Source: JBDNDK01 sp046719185 (lineage in GTDB: Bacteria; Armatimonadota; UBA5829). From it: a stretch of 6,674 nucleotides of DNA. A model generated the notes under the pieces. The model worked only from the letters and a program-made list of their open reading frames with translations, did not search any database and was not told the origin of the DNA. Of the stretch, positions 1 through 4,429 are shown piece after piece. The translations under genes and the position numbers were made by a program. The stretch is from contig JBDNDK010000136.1 of the NCBI GenBank assembly GCA_046719185.1, positions 1-6,674 on the forward strand, read 5' to 3'. The first letter of the stretch is position 1. Each line of letters opens with the position of its first letter.

Positions 1-384
1 TACACAAATCATAAAATTGAAACAGCCAAGGTGGAAAAAGACCAGATTCCTGATACAATAGAATGGAAAAAAAGCATAGAAGAGTTTCCATATAAAATGG
101 GTCTTATTAAAGCATGGGAATTTGCTAGTGAACTAAGCAAAGATAGTGACTTGAAAGCTTTCTATAAAAATAATGCTGGAAGACTATTAAATGCAGTAGA
201 ACTTAGAAATAATAGTTTGTTTGCTCATGGAACGAAATCTATTTCTAGATATGACTATGAAAAAGATAAAAAAGAAGGTATGTTTGCATTTACAATGGGT
301 GCTTTAAAAATATTAAAAAATGATCTGCCATTCGACTCTCTTGTATTTCCAACATCCTTGCCAGAGAATATGACTAATGGATGA
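1..384 (+). CDS. C-terminal part of a HEPN-domain CRISPR ribonuclease (Csm6/Csx1/TIGR02710-like), 5' truncated
   Basis: The reading frame is open from base 1 to the TGA at 382-384, so the 127 visible residues are the C-terminus of a longer protein whose start is outside the window. A GTG at 31 is available, but the frame continues upstream without a stop, so I do not take it as the start. Visible residues 69-77 read RNNSLFAHG: an R-x6-H motif with Asn straight after Arg, followed by Gly, set in helical sequence. This is the HEPN ribonuclease signature and strongly recalls the C-terminus of TIGR02710/Csm6-type proteins. In those families an N-terminal CARF domain binds cyclic oligoadenylate made by Cas10 and switches on RNA cleavage by the HEPN domain. 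The CARF part would lie upstream and cannot be checked. The 8-base overlap with cas6 supports a CRISPR role. Exact subfamily uncertain. Confidence 0.7.
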   Translation, partial: YTNHKIETAKVEKDQIPDTIEWKKSIEEFPYKMGLIKAWEFASELSKDSDLKAFYKNNAGRLLNAVELRNNSLFAHGTKSISRYDYEKDKKEGMFAFTMGALKILKNDLPFDSLVFPTSLPENMTNG

Positions 385-1399
385 TATAAAAACACAGAAA
401 GAAACAACTGAGCTTACTATTGAAAAAATAAAGTCTCTAGCACCTCATGAGATGATGAACTTGCCTTTTATGGGTTTTAGGTTTAAATTTAAGCCGCTTG
501 ATGATTTGTATCTGCATAGATTCGCTAATAGTACACTTAGAAGTGCTTTTGGGTTTGCATTAAAAAAGATGTGTTGCAAAAGAAGAATGGCAGACTGTAC
601 TGATGATTGCGATTATAGAATGTCTTGCGGTTTTGGATTATGCTGGCAGCCCTTGAAAAGTCTTCCAACAAGCAACGGAGGCGAACCGTCTAAAGGGATA
701 ATTGTGAGATTTCCGTTTAAGGGTGATGTGTATATCAAGAAATCTGAACCTTTTGAAATTGAGCTTGTGCTTATAGGATATTCTATTAGTTTTCTTCCAT
801 CTTTTAGAAAAGCATTGCTTTATATGGCACTTGAAAAAGGTCTTGGCTCTATGGGAAGAAGAGTGAAAATAGAGCCGATGGAAGTGGCTCCATTAATTGT
901 TAATGATGAGGGAAACGAAGTATCAAGCATCAGAGAAATATTTGACATCACATATAAAGAAGCAACTTTTGCATTTCTTAGAACTTTAACTCCTCTAGCA
1001 TTGGAAGAAAAAGGAAAAACAATAGAAGAGATAAAATTTCATCATCTGGTGAAATATAGTTTATATATAGTAAACAGACTATGTGCTACCTTTGCATTGA
1101 GCCAAAATCAGGATAGATATAAAGAGTTCAAAAGCTTTGTATTAGAGCATGCTGAGAAAGTAAATACACTTTGGTCAGATTTTACTGTTGTTTCTGATAT
1201 ATATAAAAGAAAGAATAGAGCAATAAAAATAACTGGCACTTATGGCAATGCATTATACTGTGGGAATATAACTCCATTTGTACCAATATTAAAAATTGCT
1301 GAGGTGCTGCAAATAGGCAAAGATGTATCTTTTGGACTTGGACAAATTAGAGTGGATTCTGCTGATTCAAGTGAAATTGCAAAGAACCTTATCAACTAG
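377..1399 (+). CDS. cas6: CRISPR pre-crRNA processing endoribonuclease Cas6 (RAMP fold)
   Basis: Complete 340-residue protein. Cas6 cuts the long CRISPR transcript within each repeat to give crRNAs. The sequence fits the long Cas6 family often found with type III systems. An N-terminal RAMP half includes a LRSAFGFAL helix (54-62) followed by a Cys-rich stretch (Cys 66, 67, 74, 78, 84, 89). GSMGRRVKIEP lies at 157-167. The C-terminal half has LRTLTPLALEEKG (201-213), an RLCATF helix (234-239), TGTYGNALYCG (286-296), and a terminal Gly-rich loop VSFGLGQIRV (317-326). His47 is near the position of the catalytic His of archaeal Cas6, but its role here is only a guess. The ATG at 377 lies inside the end of the previous gene, with only a weak ribosome site, so translational coupling is likely. 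The gene ends in CTAG shared with the stop of the opposing gene, so no terminator follows directly. Confidence 0.87.
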   Translation: MDDIKTQKETTELTIEKIKSLAPHEMMNLPFMGFRFKFKPLDDLYLHRFANSTLRSAFGFALKKMCCKRRMADCTDDCDYRMSCGFGLCWQPLKSLPTSNGGEPSKGIIVRFPFKGDVYIKKSEPFEIELVLIGYSISFLPSFRKALLYMALEKGLGSMGRRVKIEPMEVAPLIVNDEGNEVSSIREIFDITYKEATFAFLRTLTPLALEEKGKTIEEIKFHHLVKYSLYIVNRLCATFALSQNQDRYKEFKSFVLEHAEKVNTLWSDFTVVSDIYKRKNRAIKITGTYGNALYCGNITPFVPILKIAEVLQIGKDVSFGLGQIRVDSADSSEIAKNLIN

Positions 1400-1668
1400 T
1401 GCTGCTTAGATAGAATAGATAAGACCTTTGATTTTGATAGCATACTTATTCTCACTCTTTTTTCTCTGCTTTTTTCACCTGATATCAGTTCAATTTGATT
1501 CTTTTTTATTTTTAGTGATTCTGCTAGGAATTTGATAATAGCGGAGTTGGCAGAGCCATCTACAGGAGGAGCTGTGATTTTTATATATAAAACATCTTCT
1601 TTGAATCCAATTATTTCATTTCTAGAGCTTCTTGGAGTGACATGTAGTCTTAGAATAGTATCTTCCAT
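1396..1668 (-). CDS. DUF167 / YggU-family protein
   Basis: A 90-residue protein with the DUF167 hallmarks. It begins with an LRLHVTPRSSRNEI strand and turn, continues through ITAPPVDGSANSAIIKFLAE (the most conserved block of the family), and ends with the ELISGEKSREKRV segment. The family is widespread and small (about 90-100 residues), with a mixed alpha/beta fold. Its biochemical role is not established, so no function is assigned. I choose the ATG at 1668 over a TTG one codon earlier: AAGG lies 8 bases upstream of the ATG and overlaps the stop of the preceding gene. Only 5 bases separate the two genes, so it should be the last gene of the pcm operon. Its TAG stop overlaps the TAG stop of cas6 on the other strand within CTAG. 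Confidence 0.87.
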   Translation of the reverse strand: MEDTILRLHVTPRSSRNEIIGFKEDVLYIKITAPPVDGSANSAIIKFLAESLKIKKNQIELISGEKSREKRVRISMLSKSKVLSILSKQH

Positions 1669-1673
1669 CAATG

Positions 1674-2069
1674 CTACCTTGTCATTTTGCCTAAAAGTTC
1701 ATCAGGGTTTGTTCTTGGTCTTCTAGCTTCAAAATCTACGAAATTATCACCTTGATAGATAAGAGTTCCGTCATCACCAAGTTCTACCCAATCATAAATT
1801 CTATCCGGCACGCTGTACTCTCTATGCATTCCATCTTCACATTCAAATACTATTTCTTTTCTAGCTATTTGGATGTTATTTTCAAAAGCATCATAATCAC
1901 CATATTCTTGTTTATGCTTTACAACTGCAGATACTCTTACTTTGGCTGCCATTTTGTTCTTTAAAAGAGGTCCCCAGCCTCTTTTGACAGCATAAAAAAA
2001 GACTCCCCACATTGCAATGAGCCATACAACAACTATAACAACTGCCAGTATATCAAGAAATTTATCCAT
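1674..2069 (-). CDS. DUF2500-like single-pass membrane protein
   Basis: 131 residues from the ATG at 2069. The frame also has a TTG at 2099 that would add ten residues and overlap pcm, but the ATG has AAGGAT about 13 bases upstream and puts a normal hydrophobic segment at the N-terminus. Residues 6-28 form one transmembrane helix. A charged loop (KRGWGPLLKNK) follows, then a soluble beta-rich domain with AAKVRVSAVVKHK, a KEIVFECEDGMHREYSV strand pair (71-87), and WVELGDDGTLIYQGDNFVDF (94-113). The order of strand, G-x-R-E-[FY]-x-V and GD-x-G-x-L-x-Y-Q-G matches DUF2500 (the E. coli YhhM type), whose function is unknown. It lies 17 bases after pcm and 5 bases before the DUF167 gene, as the middle gene of an operon. 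The family assignment is from memory of the pattern. Confidence 0.68.
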   Translation of the reverse strand: MDKFLDILAVVIVVVWLIAMWGVFFYAVKRGWGPLLKNKMAAKVRVSAVVKHKQEYGDYDAFENNIQIARKEIVFECEDGMHREYSVPDRIYDWVELGDDGTLIYQGDNFVDFEARRPRTNPDELLGKMTR

Positions 2070-2086
2070 AATTAAAAATCTAATCC

Positions 2087-2734
2087 TTATTCTTTCCAAC
2101 CATACTTACCAATCATAGGCACAAAATAACAGTCTGTCACATGACTTCTGGTGATTCTATTTCCTCTTTTAGTGATTTTCAAAAGTCTTTGAATTTCCGA
2201 ATTGCCAATAGGAATCACCAACACTCCACCATCTTTAAGCTGTTCTATCAATGGCTCTGGAACATCCGGTGATCCTGCTGTGCCTATAATTTTGTCATAC
2301 GGAGCAGCTTCTTTATAACCTTCTGTGCCATCTCCATACAGCACATATATATTATTATAACCTAAATCAGCAAGTAATTTCTTTGCTCTTTGGGCAAGAT
2401 ATGGATTTCTTTCTATTGTATATACTTCTTTAGCAAGTAATGAAAGTATTGCAGCCTGATAACCTGAACCTGTTCCTATTTCAAGCACTTTATCATCTTT
2501 AGATAAATCTAATTCTTGTGTCATAATAGCAACCATTGTAGGCTGGGAGATTGTTTGATTATAACCTATTGGTAGTGCTCTGTTGTCATAGGAAGCGTGC
2601 CTCATATTCTCCGGCACAAAAAGATGCCTAGGCACATTTCTCATAGCGGAAACCACTTTCTCATCTGCTATATTGTCTCTTTTTAGGATAATATCAAATA
2701 ATCTACTTTTTTCTCTTTGGAAATCATCACTCAT
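2087..2734 (-). CDS. pcm: Protein-L-isoaspartate O-methyltransferase
   Basis: 215 residues, the usual length for bacterial PCMT. The enzyme uses S-adenosylmethionine to methylate the abnormal carboxyl of L-isoaspartyl residues in aged proteins, starting their repair; it is cytosolic. Visible signatures are VPRHLFVPE (34-42), the substrate-side block GYNQTISQPTMVAIMTQ (57-73), the SAM-binding motif I VLEIGTGSGYQAAIL (83-97), the acidic end of strand 2 VYTIER (104-109), YGDGTEGY (133-140) and GGVLVIPIG (169-177). No key motif is missing. The ATG at 2734 has AGAGGT six bases upstream. It is the first gene of a likely pcm - DUF2500 - DUF167 operon. A terminator lies about 65 bases before its start, so it should have its own promoter in that gap, but I see no convincing one. 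Confidence 0.96.
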   Translation of the reverse strand: MSDDFQREKSRLFDIILKRDNIADEKVVSAMRNVPRHLFVPENMRHASYDNRALPIGYNQTISQPTMVAIMTQELDLSKDDKVLEIGTGSGYQAAILSLLAKEVYTIERNPYLAQRAKKLLADLGYNNIYVLYGDGTEGYKEAAPYDKIIGTAGSPDVPEPLIEQLKDGGVLVIPIGNSEIQRLLKITKRGNRITRSHVTDCYFVPMIGKYGWKE

Positions 2735-2799
2735 AAGCTAACCTCTGAAATTGGGTTATACTCATAATTATTTTTTTCCTCTTTAACAGATAATCAAGC

Positions 2800-2831
2800 A
2801 AAAAAAACACCAAGCTCCAAAGAGCTGGTGT
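2800..2831 (-). terminator. Rho-independent terminator of the acidic lipoprotein gene
   Basis: Read on the minus strand, ACACCAGCTC and GAGCTTGGTGT form a 10-pair stem (one bulged T) around a 4-base loop, followed at once by eight T. It begins about 30 bases after the lipoprotein stop and ends about 65 bases before pcm, insulating the two genes. Confidence 0.88.
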
Positions 2832-2861
2832 CAAATAGTTGTATATTAAATTGTAAATCTA

Positions 2862-3113
2862 TTATTCTGTTGATTCAGTTGTGTCTTCTGCTGGTGCAGA
2901 ATCATCAGCAGGTGCCTCTTCAGTTGCAGCTGCATCATCAGCTGGAGCTTCTTCAGAAGATTCTTCTGTTGCCTCATCTGTTGCTTCACCATTTTCTGCT
3001 GGTGCTTCAACTTCAGTTTCCTCTGAAGCTTCTTTATTTGTTGTTTGTGAACATCCACTTACAAGAGAAACAGCTAATAACAAAGCAAATAACATACTGA
3101 GCAGTTTTTTCAT
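2862..3113 (-). CDS. Small, highly acidic lipoprotein
   Basis: 83 residues. The N-terminus is a classic lipoprotein signal peptide: MKK, a Leu/Ala-rich hydrophobic core, then VSGC, giving a lipidated Cys at position 21. Residue +2 is Ser, so no Asp retention signal is present. The mature 63 residues are almost only Glu, Asp, Ala, Thr, Ser and Pro, with 23 acidic residues and a single Lys. The tail contains an 11-residue repeat beginning EEAPADD, seen twice, matched by a 33-base DNA period (copies at 2902-2922 and 2935-2955). The mature part should be unstructured and surface exposed; I see no enzyme or binding motif. GGAG sits 8 bases before the ATG, and a strong terminator follows the stop, so this is an expressed single-gene unit. 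Function unknown. Low-complexity tails of this kind are common in lipoproteins of many phyla, so homology searches will mislead. Confidence 0.82.
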   Translation of the reverse strand: MKKLLSMLFALLLAVSLVSGCSQTTNKEASEETEVEAPAENGEATDEATEESSEEAPADDAAATEEAPADDSAPAEDTTESTE

Positions 3114-3177
3114 TTCTCACTCTCCATAGTTTTCTATATTGGTTAAAATCTAACCTAAAGCATTGTATATTTATTAG

Positions 3178-3342
3178 GAATTATATAAAAGAGTTTTTTA
3201 TGCTATAAGTGCAAATACAAGGAAATATTATGTAGCATGTAGTGTTGCTGTAAACAAACAAATGGGTTTTGAAAAAAAATCAGAAAAAAAATTTTTTATT
3301 ATTGATGAGATTGAAAGAAATGATAGTGATAAGCTTGTTTAA
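3178..3342 (+). pseudogene. Possible C-terminal remnant of a GNAT-type acetyltransferase
   Basis: A 54-codon open stretch without a usable start ends at the TAA at 3340-3342. It translates to a segment with YAISANT, then VAVNKQMGFEKKSEKKFF, then a charged tail. A-x-N...N-x-x-[ML]-G-F-E is the pattern seen at the end of many GNAT N-acetyltransferases (acetyl-CoA-dependent transfer to amines), but the spacing between the two blocks is longer than usual. A stop lies just upstream (3175-3177), and I find no matching N-terminal part. If real, it is a truncated relic lying divergently behind the lipoprotein gene. The evidence is a short motif only. Confidence 0.27.
3225..3254 (-). promoter_or_regulatory. 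Possible promoter of the acidic lipoprotein gene
   Basis: On the minus strand TTTACA (3254-3249) is followed after 18 bases by TAATAT (3230-3225), giving a start near 3218 and a leader of about 105 bases. AT-rich sequence produces such matches by chance. A short inverted repeat GGTTA-N5-TAACC (3141-3155) lies in the leader. Confidence 0.3.
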
Positions 3343-3362
3343 TATTTTACTATTAAAGATAG

Positions 3363-3377
3363 TGTCAATAATTGACA
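3363..3377. repeat. Perfect palindrome TGTCAAT-A-ATTGACA
   Basis: Two 7-base arms are exact inverted copies around a single A. The right arm contains a TTGACA -35-like hexamer (3372-3377). The TGTC/GACA half-sites recur in the palindrome at 3617-3632, which suggests a shared DNA-binding protein, but this is inference. Confidence 0.5.
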
Positions 3378-3401
3378 ATGTGAACAGGTGTTCAATATTT
3401 T
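3372..3401 (+). promoter_or_regulatory. Candidate promoter with a LexA/SOS-box-like palindrome in its spacer
   Basis: TTGACA (3372-3377) is followed after 18 bases by TATTTT (3396-3401). The spacer holds TGAACAGGTGTTCA (3381-3394), a perfect 6+2+6 palindrome. Its core GAAC-N4-GTTC is the Gram-positive DinR/LexA operator pattern. No intact gene starts within 300 bases downstream, so the target, if any, is a small RNA, a very short gene, or the gene at 3719 through a long leader. The palindrome is seen directly; LexA binding is inferred. Confidence 0.35.
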
Positions 3402-3417
3402 GTTACATTCATAGAAA

Positions 3418-3537
3418 ATGTATTATTGCTTAACATATGAAATATAATGTATATTTATGTATATTACTGTTGTATAAATGTTATTGTGTCTTAAATATGA
3501 AATATAGGGTTCGTTGTGTGCTAAATAGATGATAAAA
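3418..3537. repeat. Imperfect AT-rich repeats, about 60 bases apart
   Basis: ATGAAATATA occurs exactly at 3437-3446 and 3497-3506, within longer similar blocks. Both blocks include a TTATTG-type start and TTAA-type lead-in. A third, weaker copy with TTGTGTGCTAAATA lies at about 3513-3537. Between the first two, ATGTATATTT and ATGTATATTA form a tandem 10-base repeat (3447-3466). In one frame the first two blocks give nine-codon matches (MYYCLTYEI and MLLCLKYEI, each followed by stop). The role is unknown: they could be protein-binding sites or relics of a duplicated segment. Confidence 0.45.
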
Positions 3538-3616
3538 CGCTTGAGTAAAATAAAAAAATACCACTTTAATTGTATGCAATAGACGACATATATAAAATTT
3601 TATTGACATAATTAAT

Positions 3617-3632
3617 TTTGTCGGTTGACAAA
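3617..3632. promoter_or_regulatory. Operator-like palindrome over the -35 box
   Basis: TTTGTC-GGTT-GACAAA is a perfect 6+4+6 inverted repeat that covers the -35 hexamer (3625-3630) of the promoter for the 3719 gene. A second related inverted repeat, TTTTG-T-CAAAA, lies at 3656-3666 about where transcription should start. This arrangement is typical of a repressor that blocks RNA polymerase; the protein is not identifiable here. Confidence 0.45.
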
Positions 3633-3652
3633 TAGATTTTTTGGGGTATAAT
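3625..3652 (+). promoter_or_regulatory. Consensus sigma70 promoter for the 3719 gene
   Basis: TTGACA (3625-3630), a 16-base spacer, and TATAAT (3647-3652) match both consensus boxes exactly. Transcription should start near 3659, leaving a leader of about 60 bases before the ATG at 3719. Confidence 0.82.
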
Positions 3653-3718
3653 CTCTTTTGTCAAAACAGGAAGTTATAAAAATATATCTTATGGAGGAGT
3701 CTATGAGGGAGTGGAAAG

Positions 3719-4093
3719 ATGAAAATCATAGAAATTGCATACAAAAATGCAGGTATAAAAGATTGCTATGTCGATCTTTTAAAGAAAAAAATTGTTACAC
3801 CTTGTGGTGATTATGAGTTTGATGATGAAGTGAAATTTTATGATGGTAATACTATGAATCTCTCAAATCTGCAATATGGAAAATATGAAATTCATTCTTT
3901 ACCAGAGGAATTGCCAAGTAATATTAAAATTGAAAATTCTAATATTTCTGAGATTGCTATTAATGAGGGGTTCATATTTAGAGGTTCTAACGGAAGAAGA
4001 TACCTTATGCATAGAATCCCAACTCATTTATTTTATGATTTAGATCCAATAGAAAGAGCCATTTTCCTTGAGCAGATATATAAAAAGCACTAG
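3719..4093 (+). CDS. Orphan hypothetical protein, 124 residues
   Basis: I do not recognise this protein. It has no signal peptide and no transmembrane segment, so it is probably cytosolic. The first half looks beta-rich with short charged turns (residues 15-60, including CGDYEFDDEVKFYDG). The second half carries NEGFIFRGSNGRRYLMHRIP (82-101) and ends in an amphipathic helix (FYDLDPIERAIFLEQIYKKH, 105-124). There are two Cys (16 and 29) and no recognisable catalytic motif. The ATG is well placed: GAGGGAG ends seven bases upstream. An earlier ATG at 3691, also behind sequence rich in G and A, opens only a 40-codon frame that stops inside this gene, so I reject it. The gene has a consensus promoter with palindromes at -35 and at the start site, and a candidate terminator about 140 bases after its stop, so it is a single-gene, probably repressed unit. 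The strong regulation is the best clue to importance. Confidence 0.75.
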   Translation: MKIIEIAYKNAGIKDCYVDLLKKKIVTPCGDYEFDDEVKFYDGNTMNLSNLQYGKYEIHSLPEELPSNIKIENSNISEIAINEGFIFRGSNGRRYLMHRIPTHLFYDLDPIERAIFLEQIYKKH

Positions 4094-4204
4094 CAATTAA
4101 CTACTGATAACTTCTCGATTTCTCTTCTGTCTTATTTTAATTCACTTGTTAAAACCATTTAAAATTATAAAGCATATTTAAGCTTCAAAAAGCTATTTTG
4201 TTCA

Positions 4205-4233
4205 TTGACATTAATTGGGTTAAAGAATAAACT
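4205..4233 (+). promoter_or_regulatory. Likely promoter of the CBS-GGDEF gene
   Basis: TTGACA (4205-4210), 17 bases, then TAAACT (4228-4233; 4 of 6 to TATAAT). The start would fall near 4240, giving a leader of about 190 bases. It sits just before, and partly overlaps, the candidate terminator of the upstream gene; a transcript starting here lacks part of the hairpin's left arm and so should not be stopped by it. Confidence 0.5.
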
Positions 4234-4236
4234 ATA

Positions 4237-4262
4237 CCTGTATTCTATGAATAGGCTTTTTT
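4237..4262 (+). terminator. Candidate Rho-independent terminator of the 3719 gene
   Basis: CC-(TG bulge)-TATTC pairs with GAATA-GG around a 3-base loop, then C and six T. The stem is modest and AT-rich with a 2-base bulge, so efficiency is doubtful. The rest of the 336-base gap 4094-4429 shows only a weak 5-pair hairpin (4181-4194) and no gene or riboswitch that I can recognise. Confidence 0.45.
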
Positions 4263-4429
4263 AGGATATTTGTAGAAAGATATTGAAGTGTTATATGTGT
4301 TTCTTCAAATCTAGTGTTTATTGTTGCGTCTAATAAATATATACATCACCTTCTTGAAATATACAAAACAGGTAATAAGGCTAGTTGATACATTCACTTT
4401 TGTACGATAAAAATGTAATAGGGGTAGAG

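Noticed and set aside
1532..1726. Open frame of 64 codons on the + strand
   Set aside because: It lies opposite the DUF167 gene and the end of the DUF2500 gene, which have clear family motifs; no motif or ribosome site supports it.
1752..1964. Open frame of 70 codons on the + strand
   Set aside because: Antisense to the DUF2500-like gene; its hydrophobic sequence is a by-product of AT-rich reverse complement.
2828..3129. Several overlapping open frames (Leu-rich, Gln/Lys-rich and Ser/Ala-rich) around the acidic lipoprotein
   Set aside because: The repetitive GAA/GCT-type codons leave many frames open. Only the minus-strand frame 2862-3113 has a signal peptide, lipobox, ribosome site and terminator.
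3418..3537. CRISPR array
   Set aside because: The copies are few, diverged and unevenly spaced (60 then 32 bases), and the repeats lack a constant length; unlike an array despite the nearby cas6.
4181..4194. AGCTT-CAAA-AAGCT hairpin followed by ATTTTG, as a terminator
   Set aside because: Five weak pairs and an interrupted T-run; the hairpin at 4237-4262 is a better candidate.
4385..4429. TTG start giving a 15-residue longer CBS-GGDEF protein
   Set aside because: The CBS domain begins right after the ATG at 4430, which has AGGGG at good spacing; the TTG has no clear ribosome site.
4094..4429. Cyclic di-GMP riboswitch ahead of the GGDEF gene
   Set aside because: None of the conserved riboswitch core sequences (for example the GNRA-capped helices and GCA-CAG-G-CAAACC-type core) is visible.
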